This document shows positions 1-8,730 of a stretch of DNA of 64,000 bases, one piece after another. Source of the DNA: Thiomargarita sp. (GTDB taxonomy: Bacteria; Pseudomonadota; Gammaproteobacteria; Beggiatoales; Beggiatoaceae); assembly GCA_020721005.1 (NCBI GenBank), contig DYNP01000007.1:124001-188000 (forward strand), given 5' to 3'. The position numbers were made by a program, and so were the translations under genes. The first letter of the stretch is position 1; the number at the start of each line of letters is the position of its first letter. The notes beneath the pieces are model-generated. The model had not been told where the DNA came from. It worked only from the letters and a program-made list of their open reading frames with translations, and ran no database searches.

Positions 1-2141
1 TCCTTCATTTGTTGATTCAAGCGCCCCTCTGCCAAGGCTGACATCACCTGCCGAATCTCTTTCATCACCTCATCCATAGTTCCGATCAAAGCATTAATAT
101 TCTCCCCCAAAGCGTGCATAAAACCCTCTAAAGAATCTGCAGCAATCCGTTGACTTAGATCCCCATTCTTGGCAGCTTCCACCGTTTTTTGCGCATTGGT
201 GACAATATTCTGCAAAATATAAGATAATTGATAAACTGACTGTTGCATAATCATCACTTCATCTTGACTCTTAGTAACAGGAAAATCCACAGTCTCTGGC
301 AAACGCCCTTTAGATAAACCATTGACAACAGAGACTATTTTTCTAATAGGACCGATGAGTCCACTGGTTAACCACAAAGCCAGCGTCCCAATCATCAACA
401 TACCCAAACCAGCCACCGCAGCAATAATCCACTGTAAAGTTTGAATCTTAGCAAAAGCTTCCGTTTTACTCATTTCAGTCACCAAAGCCCAAGTCGTTTG
501 ACCCACTTTAACCGGTGCATAAGTGGACAACACCGGAATACCTTGATAATTTAAAATCAAATGCTTACCAGAATTTCCCTGCAAAGCCAATTCCACACTT
601 AGGGTTTTCACCCGACCTTGCTCAGGATTGCTAAAAGAAGCTGACATAGAATGATGAATTTGATCCAAAAAAGTATCTGAACGTAACAAGTGATCTGGAC
701 CTACCAAATAACTCTCACCCGTCTTTCCCATCCCCGATCGTTCCAACATGATTTTATTGGTGATATTTTTATTCAACTCCAATACAATGATCACCTCAAC
801 TTCTTCCTTCTCATTTAGCAAAGGATGAGCAATAAACGCGGTAGGTTCATGATGATTGGGAGGATAGGGAACATAATCACTAAAAACAATTTCCTTATTT
901 TCCAAAACATTATGCACAGATTTGGCCAATTCTGAATTGGACCATTTCCCTGCTAAAATATTGGTGCCATAATCTGCTTTATGCCTGACTGTATAAAAAA
1001 TTTTGCCTGTGGGATGAATTAATAACAAATCTTCATAATTATAATATCGGATATATTTTTCAAGCAGACTCTCTTGTCCCTGCAATTTATTTTCAACTGC
1101 AAATAATTCCTCTAAATTGACAACCGTCAAAATCATCCATCGTAAATTGGGAATGCTCAAGGGACTGTAAATCTTGAATTTTAACTGCTCATTCTCATCC
1201 TCGACCAATAATATTCCGGAATTGCCCGCCAGTCCCAAGCTGGCTTCCGTTCCCAAATATTTTTCACCAATTACCCCTTGTTTATCAAAATTTGAATCAC
1301 TTCGATATAAAATCTTATCTCCCAACTGACCCACCAAAAAATTGTCCCCACTTTTGCCCATGCCTTGACGTTTTTGAGTAATATGATTAATGGCAGTAGG
1401 AGAAAATCGCAGCATCAATACCCCAATGATCTCACCCAATTGAGATAAGGGCGCTGCTATAAAAGCCTGGTAAGTATCTTTGGTTAGCGCATAAGGTGCA
1501 AAATCCTGAATCGCCACTGTTCCAGTAACTGCCTGAGCAAAAGCCAATTTTAACTGAGAATTTTCCAAAACCCCGGTCAACACATTATTCCCCAACTCTG
1601 CACCTTTAAGTATACTGTAAACCACATCCCCCTCTTTATTAATGAGCAACAAATCCTCATAACTATGTTGTTCTGCAGTATATTGAATTAATTTCTGGCC
1701 AATCTGGGTTTCCACAGACGACCATGCCAATCCCCCAATTTGCAGCCCCTCCAACTTAAAGGCCCCATCAAATTGACTGACTGCCTCCACCATAAACTCA
1801 TCTTGTGACCAAGCCTTAAGATCTCGGTGCCGCTCTTTAAAGTATTCCTCTACTTGGGCTTTTTTATGTTCCTGAACTGCCTGAATTTTTTGTAAAGCTT
1901 GGTGACGGAATGCCTTCAACATATCAGTTAAAGATTGTATATCTCCATCACGTTCAGCTAGGAAATTTTCAAGTTGGGACTTCTTAATTTCCCTCACACT
2001 TTCCAAATGATTAAAAGCTTGCTCTGAAAGAGCAATATTTGCTTTATGAGTGGCAAAGTAGCCAATGATAATAAATGGAATCAGTCCCATCATTAACAAT
2101 GACAGGAGTAGCTTAGTCTTTAAAGTCAGCTGAAGCAGCAT
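1..2141 (-). CDS. Methyl-accepting chemotaxis-type receptor, 3' end outside window
   Basis: This is the N-terminal ~713 residues of a transmembrane chemoreceptor; the frame stays open to the left edge, so the signalling domain is not visible. It starts at ATG 2141. Residues ~9-29 form a first membrane segment (LLSLLMMGLIPFIIIGYF) and ~570-592 a second, with a long periplasmic region between. A HAMP-like linker follows (GLIGPIRKIVSVVNGLSKG) and then a coiled region (RLNQQMKE). The periplasmic part holds two tandem copies of a Cache-like module: YEDLLLI at ~156 and ~366, and GMGKSG / GMGKTG at ~260 and ~470, a constant offset of about 210 residues. A histidine kinase or cyclase output instead of an MCP domain cannot be excluded because the C-terminus is missing. 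Confidence 0.85.
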   Translation of the reverse strand, partial: MLLQLTLKTKLLLSLLMMGLIPFIIIGYFATHKANIALSEQAFNHLESVREIKKSQLENFLAERDGDIQSLTDMLKAFRHQALQKIQAVQEHKKAQVEEYFKERHRDLKAWSQDEFMVEAVSQFDGAFKLEGLQIGGLAWSSVETQIGQKLIQYTAEQHSYEDLLLINKEGDVVYSILKGAELGNNVLTGVLENSQLKLAFAQAVTGTVAIQDFAPYALTKDTYQAFIAAPLSQLGEIIGVLMLRFSPTAINHITQKRQGMGKSGDNFLVGQLGDKILYRSDSNFDKQGVIGEKYLGTEASLGLAGNSGILLVEDENEQLKFKIYSPLSIPNLRWMILTVVNLEELFAVENKLQGQESLLEKYIRYYNYEDLLLIHPTGKIFYTVRHKADYGTNILAGKWSNSELAKSVHNVLENKEIVFSDYVPYPPNHHEPTAFIAHPLLNEKEEVEVIIVLELNKNITNKIMLERSGMGKTGESYLVGPDHLLRSDTFLDQIHHSMSASFSNPEQGRVKTLSVELALQGNSGKHLILNYQGIPVLSTYAPVKVGQTTWALVTEMSKTEAFAKIQTLQWIIAAVAGLGMLMIGTLALWLTSGLIGPIRKIVSVVNGLSKGRLPETVDFPVTKSQDEVMIMQQSVYQLSYILQNIVTNAQKTVEAAKNGDLSQRIAADSLEGFMHALGENINALIGTMDEVMKEIRQVMSALAEGRLNQQMK

Positions 2142-2514
2142 AGTTATTTTTCCGAGATAAAAAACAGTTTGTGAAATGACCTGTGGGCAATTGCCATTTC
2201 AAACAATACTGATTTTTGTTGTCTCTGTCAAATATTAAGCACAATAACATGCGGGAGAAAACTGGCCCCAACCTATAATTTAGCGCATACCGTCAATTAT
2301 CACCTCCCTCTTTAAACAAAGAAATACTTTTAAAATCAAGTAGTCAACTAAAATTAAGCGCAAAAAAAATGCGCCAACCCACTTCTGGAGAAATCGGTTA
2401 GCGCTTATGAAAGTCCTCTATGGGAGTTATGATTTACCCCACCTCCGGCTCATCATCAGTTTAACTTGTGGCCCCGTTGGATTCCTAAAATATTCCCCCA
2501 ACGGCTCATTCTGC
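2142..2514. other. Intergenic region with weak hairpins
   Basis: This non-coding gap separates the small heat-shock gene from the receptor gene. It contains a 7-bp stem (CCGTTGG 2474-2480 with CCAACGG 2498-2504, 17-nt loop) just beyond the hsp20 stop, and a short GCGCA/TGCGC hairpin near 2359-2374. Neither is followed by a convincing T-tract on the minus strand, so a terminator role is only possible. I see no gene here. Confidence 0.4.
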
Positions 2515-2964
2515 TTAACTCTGAATTGCAATCTTACGAGGTTGGGCCTTCTCCTTTTTAGGAATAGTAATCCGCAAAACCCCATTTTTGCCTGTGGCCG
2601 TGATATTCTCAGAATCCGCAGTATCGGGCAAACTGAAGCGGCGATAGAAAGTTCCATGCAAACGTTCCACTCGCTTATAGTCTTTCCCTTCAACCTGGTT
2701 TTCCAACTTGCGTTCCCCTTTGATGGTCAGAATACCCGCTTCCATAGAAACTTCAATCTCGTTGAGATCAACGCCGGGAATGTCCGCTTCAATTAAGAAT
2801 TGGTGAATCTCCTCCTTAATATCCACTGCGGGCACCCAAGCACTGGTAGCCACAGAAGAATAATCACTGCCCGGTCGACTTTCCAACTGTCCAAACACTT
2901 GATTGAGGTCACGGTAAAATTGATTCAAAATGCCCCAAGGTTCAGAATAACGAGTCATATTCAC
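2515..2964 (-). CDS. Small heat-shock protein (Hsp20/IbpA family), copy 1
   Basis: This is an ATP-independent holdase chaperone of the alpha-crystallin family, ~149 residues, expected in the cytoplasm. The alpha-crystallin domain is recognisable from VDIKEE through GVLRITIPKK, with the family signatures FLIEADIPGVD and ILTIKGER and the C-terminal I-x-I-type motif RKIAIQ. The longest reading frame starts at 2982, but its codons 3-4 are themselves the AGGAGG Shine-Dalgarno. The functional start is therefore GTG 2964 (6-nt spacing) or ATG 2958 (12-nt spacing). The next upstream gene is a close paralogue in the same orientation with a 56-75 nt gap, so the two may be co-transcribed. Family assignment is firm; which GTG/ATG is used is not. 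Confidence 0.93.
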   Translation of the reverse strand: MNMTRYSEPWGILNQFYRDLNQVFGQLESRPGSDYSSVATSAWVPAVDIKEEIHQFLIEADIPGVDLNEIEVSMEAGILTIKGERKLENQVEGKDYKRVERLHGTFYRRFSLPDTADSENITATGKNGVLRITIPKKEKAQPRKIAIQS

Positions 2965-3038
2965 AGTTTTCCTCCTTAACATAATAAATCTACATTAAAC
3001 ACAAAATTAAACCAAACATCTCAACTTACCCTCAAACC

Positions 3039-3476
3039 TCAGTATACATTCACTTTAATGCGGCGAGGTTGGGCTACTGCCTTTTTGGGAATATTGATCT
3101 GCAATACCCCTTGCTTGCCAACTGCCGAAATCTGCTCAGAATCTGCAGTGTCAGGCAAACTGAATTGCCGATGAAAAGTACCATAAAACCGCTCTACTCG
3201 TTGGTAATTTTCCCCGTCCACCTGTTTCTCCTGCTTTCGTTCCCCTTGAACCGTCAAGATTCCGGCCTTCATAGAAATTTCAATTTCGCCAGGCTCAACA
3301 CCCGGAATATCAACCTCAATCACAAACTGATGAGGCTCCTCACGAATATCAGCTGCCGGTATCCAATTGTACATAGAAGCTGAACGTTCCTCTTCAACGT
3401 TATGAAACGATTGTCCTTTGTTTTTAAGCACTTGATTCAACAATCCCCAAGGTTCATAAAGATTCATGTAACTCAT
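3039..3476 (-). CDS. Small heat-shock protein (Hsp20/IbpA family), copy 2
   Basis: This is a second alpha-crystallin holdase, ~145 residues, highly similar to its downstream neighbour (shared EPWGLLNQ N-terminus, FVIEVDIPGVE, GILTVQGERK, VERFYGTFHRQFSLPDTADSE). The frame opens at 3491, but a GAGG element lies 9 nt before ATG 3476, and the paralogue also begins close to this point, so 3476 is preferred. The pair looks like a tandem duplication that has diverged mainly in the N-terminal arm. Paired small heat-shock proteins (like IbpA/IbpB) often co-assemble. Whether these two do is inference. Confidence 0.93.
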   Translation of the reverse strand: MSYMNLYEPWGLLNQVLKNKGQSFHNVEEERSASMYNWIPAADIREEPHQFVIEVDIPGVEPGEIEISMKAGILTVQGERKQEKQVDGENYQRVERFYGTFHRQFSLPDTADSEQISAVGKQGVLQINIPKKAVAQPRRIKVNVY

Positions 3477-3902
3477 AATGTTAGTCCTCAAACGGTTGTT
3501 ATTCTATCTTTGGCTAAGTCAATGAATAAGGTTGGCAATCCATTTTTTCAAGAGAGGTCACTGTCCTTTTTTTCAACCCAATTGATCATTTTAAGACCCT
3601 TGACCATTAAATAAGGAATACTGTCCATATTTTCAAGAATCCTTTTTTAAGGTATAATTCAGTGTTCCCCTGCCGATTATTGACGTGAGAATACCACGAT
3701 CACTCAAACAAGTTGAGCAATTATTATCTTGTTTTAATGAGTTATGCGACCAATCAAAGTGTTTCATTAAAAAGCGGAACCATTTGCAAACTGCAATTAG
3801 GAATACAATGCAAAATGCAATTGCTGATCCCTTTAACTCAATCAGGGGATTTAAATAATTTCTTTAAAAACAAGGCATTAGTTTTATGCTAATTTAGGGG
3901 AG

Positions 3903-3937
3903 TGTTGAAAATCAACAGATCTGTTGAAAATCAACAG
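3903..3937. repeat. Paired TGTTGAANNTCAACA palindromes
   Basis: Two near-identical 15-16 bp palindromes (TGTTGAAAATCAACA) are joined by GATC-containing sequence. The same architecture, with AATT instead of AAAT in the centre, occurs inside the dispersed repeat at ~62.6 kb, and a single copy occurs at ~60.07 kb. It could be a mobile repeat remnant or a protein-binding site. Confidence 0.7.
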
Positions 3938-4190
3938 TCCGTTAATAAGGTAAATAATTAAAATTCTCGAAATAATCTTTATAATTCAAATAGATAATAA
4001 CCCATTCAAATCCTTAGTTATTTTTAGGTTCATTCTAAAAATTCAATTATTTCAATCAATTATAAGAAGTATGGATAGTTTTGGTGTGTTTATTGCTGTT
4101 TTTCTATTAACCCTGAAACTGGTTGTTCTTAAATAGTGTCAAACATTTAAAGAACAGCAACCAACAGTGTATTTGTGATTTAAAATCCTG

Positions 4191-4196
4191 TATAAT
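4191..4196 (+). promoter_or_regulatory. Candidate -10 hexamer (TATAAT)
   Basis: A perfect TATAAT lies ~60 nt upstream of the secreted-protein start. No good -35 hexamer is found at 16-18 nt, so a sigma-70 promoter here would rely on an activator or other elements. Confidence 0.4.
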
Positions 4197-4256
4197 AGAT
4201 GGGGTGAAAATTTCGTATAACCGAGTTAAAATCAAAACAAGTGTGAGGTAATTACA

Positions 4257-5108
4257 ATGAACGTATTACATAGATCGATTTTAGTGGTATTGGCAACCAC
4301 TGCTTTAAGCGCCTCTGCGTGGGCAGCTAAGCCTTCTACCGAAACCACCGCTCCTGTTGGCGCATGCTCTTCAGTGGCTGGCTATAATACCAATGATTGT
4401 GGGACAATGGGCAATTCAGCTGGCAATGAAGTGACCATTGAATTTACTGCTGCCCAAGATGACAAAGCATCTGCTTACAAAATCGAGTTGGCCAGTGTAA
4501 ACGGTGCCACTTGGACCTATAAAGTTACTGGAGTTCGTGGGCGTGCGCTGAGTCATTGGAGCATTGGTATCGGAAATTGCGCGGGTCACTTAGTTAGTGC
4601 CCCTGGTGCTGATGGAGGAATTAAAGTAGATGGTAGTACCCCATTTGTTGGCTTGAAGTGGAACACAGAAGGTGGTACGTTCTCCTTCACATTGGATGGT
4701 GAATATTCTTCCACCTCTTTACTCGCCATGGCCAAGACCGCTACTATTTATAAGACTGGCGCAATCATGGGTCCGGACTGCTCTAAGCCTGTGGTCACTG
4801 CCCAACCTGATCCTGATCCAGAAGTCACTCCTGATCCAGAAGTCACTCCTGATCCAGAAGTTACTCCTGAACCAGAAGTCACTCCTGATCCAGAAGTTAC
4901 TCCTGAACCAGAAGTCACTCCTGAACCAGAAGTAGTTCCACCAACTGAAGAAGAGGAACCCTTATTTGTGGGCAATGCCACTCAAAACTACAATATCTGG
5001 CAATGTATGACTTGTAGCTCTCCTTGGTATGCCAAGGTCCCCACGGATGCACCTCTGTTTGAAGGCGTGGAAATCAGCCAATCTGTCAATGAGCTGTTGG
5101 AAGAATAA
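4257..5108 (+). CDS. Secreted protein with PEVT proline-rich repeats
   Basis: I do not recognise a named family. The 283-residue product has a clear Sec signal peptide (cleavage after SASAWA, ~residue 23). A globular domain follows (~24-178) with conserved-looking cysteines (NDCGTMGN, GIGNCAGH, GPDCSKP). Then comes a rigid acidic stalk of seven hexapeptides PDPEVT/PEPEVT (~182-225), and last a short C-terminal domain with CMTC near WQCMTCSSPWYA. The stalk is encoded by an 18-bp tandem DNA repeat. GAGG lies 8 nt before the ATG. It is probably periplasmic or surface-exposed, with the stalk spacing two domains. It stands alone between a promoter region and a strong terminator, so it is likely monocistronic. 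Confidence 0.85.
   Translation: MNVLHRSILVVLATTALSASAWAAKPSTETTAPVGACSSVAGYNTNDCGTMGNSAGNEVTIEFTAAQDDKASAYKIELASVNGATWTYKVTGVRGRALSHWSIGIGNCAGHLVSAPGADGGIKVDGSTPFVGLKWNTEGGTFSFTLDGEYSSTSLLAMAKTATIYKTGAIMGPDCSKPVVTAQPDPDPEVTPDPEVTPDPEVTPEPEVTPDPEVTPEPEVTPEPEVVPPTEEEEPLFVGNATQNYNIWQCMTCSSPWYAKVPTDAPLFEGVEISQSVNELLEE
4807..4936 (+). repeat. 18-bp in-frame tandem repeat (PDPEVT codons)
   Basis: About seven units of CCTGATCCAGAAGTCACT with mostly third-position and GAT/GAA variation lie inside the secreted-protein gene. This kind of repeat can change copy number by slippage and so alter stalk length. Confidence 0.85.
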
Positions 5109-5125
5109 ACCAATCGCCGCAGAAT

Positions 5126-5151
5126 TCAGCTGACCACTGTCAGTCAGCTGA
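5126..5151 (+). other. Hairpin downstream of secreted-protein gene
   Basis: A 9-bp perfect stem (TCAGCTGAC / GTCAGCTGA) with an 8-nt loop starts 18 nt after the stop codon. There is no T-tract, so it may protect the 3' end or pause polymerase ahead of the strong terminator that follows. Confidence 0.5.
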
Positions 5152-5171
5152 TTTGGTAAACTGAACCAAGA

Positions 5172-5201
5172 GGGAAGTGAGTGATCACTTCCCTTTTTTT
5201 T
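5172..5201 (+). terminator. Rho-independent terminator
   Basis: A 9-bp stem (GGGAAGTGA / TCACTTCCC) with a 4-nt loop is followed directly by eight T residues. It terminates the secreted-protein transcript before the carbonic anhydrase gene. Confidence 0.92.
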
Positions 5202-5256
5202 ATTTCCACCTTACAATACACAACTCCTCATCACCCCCATTTAACCGGAAAAATGT

Positions 5257-6021
5257 ATGCAAAAAAAATGGATACTTGTCACCCTCACCCTGTTCAATCT
5301 ATACTCTTTAGTGTACGCAGCAGATCAAGCTCACTCTATTGGAGGTCATTGGTCCTACCAAGGCCAAACCGGTCCCGCTATTTGGGGTGAACTTTCCAAA
5401 GAATACACCACTTGCAAATTAGGTAAACACCAATCCCCCATTCACATTGAAACTGCCACCCCCAGCTCCCTGCCCAAACTTGTATTTGACTACCACCCTA
5501 TTCCCTTGACCATTGAAAACAATGGACATACCATCAAACTCGACGCTGAAAAAGTAGGTAGCCTCACTTTGGGGGAAGACACTTACCAATTGAAACAAAT
5601 TCATTTTCACATGCCAGCCGAAGAAGTCATCCAAAAACAACAGTTTGACATGGTTGCTCACCTGGTACACCAAAATGCAGAGGGTAAATTGGCAGTAGTT
5701 GCTGCACTCTTCAACAAGGGCAACACCTCTCATCCTCTCATTGCCACTCTTTGGGACACTTTACCAGCAAAAGAGGGTGATGCTCAAACCCATGCCCAAC
5801 TTAAAATCGACCTCACCAAACTTCTACCTGAGGACAAAAATTACTACACCTACGAAGGTTCGCTGACCACACCGCCTTGTTCAGAGGGGGTAAAATGGCT
5901 CATTCTCAAACAAACCCAAACCATTTCTTCCGAACAACTGGCAGCCTACCAAGCGCTCTACCCTCAATCAGCTCGTCCCACTCAACCCCTCAATGACAGA
6001 ACTGTTTTCTCCTCAAACTAA
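5257..6021 (+). CDS. Alpha-class carbonic anhydrase, periplasmic
   Basis: This enzyme catalyses CO2 hydration to bicarbonate with a zinc ion. The 254-residue protein has a signal peptide (MQKKWILVTLTLFNLYSLVYA) and so acts in the periplasm. The family signatures are clear: HWSY near residue 31, QSPIHI near 59-64, the zinc-binding HFH at 116/118, the third ligand H135 in AHLVH, and the YTYEGSLTTPPC active-site strand. The cysteines at 53 and in TTPPC are placed for the usual bacterial disulfide. Length and motif order are normal for the family. A periplasmic enzyme of this kind commonly helps inorganic-carbon uptake in autotrophs, which is inference for this host. Confidence 0.95.
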   Translation: MQKKWILVTLTLFNLYSLVYAADQAHSIGGHWSYQGQTGPAIWGELSKEYTTCKLGKHQSPIHIETATPSSLPKLVFDYHPIPLTIENNGHTIKLDAEKVGSLTLGEDTYQLKQIHFHMPAEEVIQKQQFDMVAHLVHQNAEGKLAVVAALFNKGNTSHPLIATLWDTLPAKEGDAQTHAQLKIDLTKLLPEDKNYYTYEGSLTTPPCSEGVKWLILKQTQTISSEQLAAYQALYPQSARPTQPLNDRTVFSSN

Positions 6022-6094
6022 ACTCAATTCCCAGAGTGCAAATCCCCGTTTGCACTCTTTAATCCGCATTTACTTCCCCCTATCCCCCCTCACT

Positions 6095-6463
6095 ATGTCT
6101 GAACCTACTCTCTTAGAACTGCAAAAAAAACTGGCCCACTTTGCTGCTGAACGGGATTGGGAACAATTCCATTCTCCCAAAAACTTAGCCATGGCTCTCA
6201 TCGGAGAAGCGGCTGAAATCATTGAACATTTTCAATGGCTGACCGAAGAACAAAGTCAACAATTAACCTCCGAACAACAACAAGCGGTGGCCCAAGAATT
6301 GGCCGACGTTTTCATTTACCTGCTGCGCTTATCCGACCGATTACACATCGACCTTATCGCTGCCACCCTCGCCAAAATTCAACTCAACGAACAACGTTAC
6401 CCAGTGCAATTGGTCAAAGGGAATGCTCGGCGTGCCAGTGAATATTCCCAACGAGATCCATGA
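6095..6463 (+). CDS. MazG-like nucleotide pyrophosphohydrolase
   Basis: This is a 122-residue all-alpha NTP/dNTP pyrophosphatase of the MazG / RS21-C6 (dCTPase-like) type, which hydrolyses nucleoside triphosphates to the monophosphate and pyrophosphate. The magnesium-binding pattern is visible as EAAEIIEHFQW followed by ELADVFIYLLRL (an EE..E then E..D arrangement). The frame opens upstream at 5993 inside the carbonic anhydrase end, but family similarity begins at ATG 6095 (MSEPTLLELQ), which is preferred. Its stop overlaps the next start (ATGA at 6460-6463), so translation is coupled to the AsmA-like gene. Substrate preference (dCTP versus others) cannot be read from sequence. Confidence 0.9.
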   Translation: MSEPTLLELQKKLAHFAAERDWEQFHSPKNLAMALIGEAAEIIEHFQWLTEEQSQQLTSEQQQAVAQELADVFIYLLRLSDRLHIDLIAATLAKIQLNEQRYPVQLVKGNARRASEYSQRDP

Positions 6464-8730
6464 AAAAAGGGTTACAGATCATTGGGTTACTCTGTACCCT
6501 TACCCTTCTCACTGTCCTAACCTGGTTAGCCAAACTCGATCTAAACTACTATCAAACTGAAATACAAAACTGGGTTCAACAAACCACTGGCCGCCCCCTA
6601 CATCTTAAAGGCAACTTAGAACTCCATCTGTTCCCATGGCTGGGACTGAATACCGGTCCCTTTACATTGGGCAATCCCCCTCACCTAGCCCCCTCTCCGC
6701 CTCTACTTCAAGTTGCCAATGCCCAAATTCGGATATCACTGTGGCCATTCCTCCTCAAACAGATCAAAATAGAGCACTTTCAACTGACCGGAGTCATTCT
6801 CCACTTGGTCAGACAAACTGATGGAAGCAACAATTGGGACCCTCTATTCCCCAGTCCCACTTCCGCTTCTCCCTCCTATTTTTCCTTGGAAGACTTGACG
6901 CTCAACCACTTGATTATTCAAGACAGCCAAGTGACATGGACTGATCAGCTGCTCGATCAACAATTTAACCTCCATCATTTTTCCCTAAACACCGGTCCCC
7001 TAAGATTAGGACAGTCCACTCAAATCGTTCTCAACACTCAACTGACTTGGCAACAATGGCAAGTTCAACTCAATTTCAATACTCTGCTCCACAACTTTCC
7101 CCAACACACTCTCTATCACCTCAGCGATTTTACTCTAACCACTGAGTTGCTCAACACGCCTTTTCCTCTGCCTCACCCTTGGAAATTGCAAGGGGATCTC
7201 AAACTTAATTTTGCTCAATCCACTTTCCAACTCACGGAGTTTAATTTACAGTTTCCAACGGCTCAAATAGCTGGTCATTTGCACTGGCAATCTCGTTCCC
7301 AATTACCTTCGATATCTGGACATTTGCAGGTACAAACCCAAGCTTTATCCAGTCTATTTCCGTTTCCGACTTTTTCAAAATCACTGAACTTGATCACTGA
7401 TTTACAAAGCAATTTTAAAATTCTCACCCTCAACAATTTCTCACTCCAATTGGATGAACATCACTTAACTGTACCTCGAATAGAATGGCACTTGACTCAA
7501 GATTTCCTCACTGTTCCCAATTTCAACCTCCACAGTTTAGGCAATCAACTCTTAGGACAATTCACCCTTCAGCACCCATTCACAATTCCTCATTTCACTG
7601 CTCAACTACAATGGCTGAGTTCCCCACAAGCTTTATTATCCTTAGCCGCAACACTTCCATTCTCTCAGCAGTTACCTAAACAATTTTCGATAAAAACTGG
7701 ATTGGGAATGGCTAATTTGCCAGGACTGTCCAATCCAGAAACGGCTCTATTGAGAATGGAGACTCAAGTAGATTTTGCTAAAAACATTCTTCAATTCAAA
7801 GAGTTCAATTTAAATGTGGAAGGACAAACTTTGACTATTCCCAATCTGACTATCAATTTCGATCGTTCCAACTTGAAAATTGACAGTTATACCCTCAATT
7901 GGTTGGGTATACATTTGAATGGGCAATTGACTGGGCAGCAGTTCTCAACTAACCCCCAATTGACTGGGCAGTGGCGATTGGCGCCGGTAAATCTTTCCAT
8001 TTTGGAACGCATAACCGGGCTCACTTTGCCCCAACAATTACCAGCCTTTTTGGTGATTAACCCTTTGAGTTTACAGGGTAAATTTCATTTTCAAAATGGA
8101 CAATTGAGTTTGTTGCATCCTCAAATTCAACTGGGCAATTGGCAATTATCAGTTTCTCAAGGAGAATTTAATTTTCAACAGGACAAACTGAACTTATCAG
8201 GGTTTAAATTGGCAGGTCCTGGTTTAACATTGTTGGGACAGGGGAAGGTGCAGGGAATGTTTGAACGGCCGAGTTGGCAGGGACTTTTAGAGTTGCAACC
8301 TTGTGATTTACAAGCGGTATTTCGGGAAATTGGTTATCCCATTTCTTGGCAATTGCCTCTGAGTTTGAACTTTAAAACGGAGATCCGAGGTCAAGGTTTG
8401 GAGTGGAAATTCGATAATTTGGTGATGCACTTGAATGATTCTACTGTAAAAGGTGAAATCCATGGAGATTTAGCCCAGCCTCTGGATTTGAATTTTCAAT
8501 TGGCAATGGACAAATGGCAGATGGCGAGCAATTCCTTGGACAAGTCCGATCGGAGTTTAGGCCTGACTTCAAGTGGAATAAGTTTGCCAATCAAAGAGTT
8601 ACAGGCTTTGAGAATCAATGGTGAAGTTAAAATTGGAGAATTGAAATTGAGTATTTTGACGATGAAGGAGGTGCGATTACAATTGTTGACTGAGCATGGA
8701 CGCCTAAAAATATCTCCGAAATTGAGATAA
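6460..8730 (+). CDS. AsmA-family envelope protein
   Basis: This is a 756-residue member of the AsmA / bridge-like lipid-transfer superfamily, anchored by one N-terminal membrane helix (GLQIIGLLCTLTLLTVLTWL) with the rest in the periplasm. The AsmA N-terminal signature is present (RPLHLKGNLELHLFPWLGLNTGPFTLGNP in pattern, residues ~45-73). The body is a long run of amphipathic beta strands, and the C-terminal AsmA_2-like segment (LKGEIHGDL-type, VKGEIHGDLAQPLDLNF) is recognisable. Relatives in E. coli (AsmA, TamB, YhdP) influence outer-membrane lipid homeostasis. It is translationally coupled to the MazG-like gene. The functional link between the two is unknown. Confidence 0.9.
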   Translation: MKKGLQIIGLLCTLTLLTVLTWLAKLDLNYYQTEIQNWVQQTTGRPLHLKGNLELHLFPWLGLNTGPFTLGNPPHLAPSPPLLQVANAQIRISLWPFLLKQIKIEHFQLTGVILHLVRQTDGSNNWDPLFPSPTSASPSYFSLEDLTLNHLIIQDSQVTWTDQLLDQQFNLHHFSLNTGPLRLGQSTQIVLNTQLTWQQWQVQLNFNTLLHNFPQHTLYHLSDFTLTTELLNTPFPLPHPWKLQGDLKLNFAQSTFQLTEFNLQFPTAQIAGHLHWQSRSQLPSISGHLQVQTQALSSLFPFPTFSKSLNLITDLQSNFKILTLNNFSLQLDEHHLTVPRIEWHLTQDFLTVPNFNLHSLGNQLLGQFTLQHPFTIPHFTAQLQWLSSPQALLSLAATLPFSQQLPKQFSIKTGLGMANLPGLSNPETALLRMETQVDFAKNILQFKEFNLNVEGQTLTIPNLTINFDRSNLKIDSYTLNWLGIHLNGQLTGQQFSTNPQLTGQWRLAPVNLSILERITGLTLPQQLPAFLVINPLSLQGKFHFQNGQLSLLHPQIQLGNWQLSVSQGEFNFQQDKLNLSGFKLAGPGLTLLGQGKVQGMFERPSWQGLLELQPCDLQAVFREIGYPISWQLPLSLNFKTEIRGQGLEWKFDNLVMHLNDSTVKGEIHGDLAQPLDLNFQLAMDKWQMASNSLDKSDRSLGLTSSGISLPIKELQALRINGEVKIGELKLSILTMKEVRLQLLTEHGRLKISPKLR

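Larger units (their letters stand above)
3477..4256. other. AT-rich intergenic region with paired palindromes
   Basis: This is a 780-base non-coding region between the divergently transcribed small heat-shock pair and the secreted-protein gene, so it should hold both promoters. It contains two adjacent copies of the palindrome TGTTGAAAATCAACA at 3903-3937 and a perfect TATAAT hexamer at 4191-4196. No credible reading frame or RNA gene is visible. Confidence 0.6.

Noticed and set aside
2356-2504. Terminator for the small heat-shock genes
   Set aside because: The hairpins present lack a T-tract on the minus strand.
4748-4981. Minus-strand glycine/serine repeat frame
   Set aside because: It is the antisense of the PEVT repeat in a well-supported secreted-protein gene.
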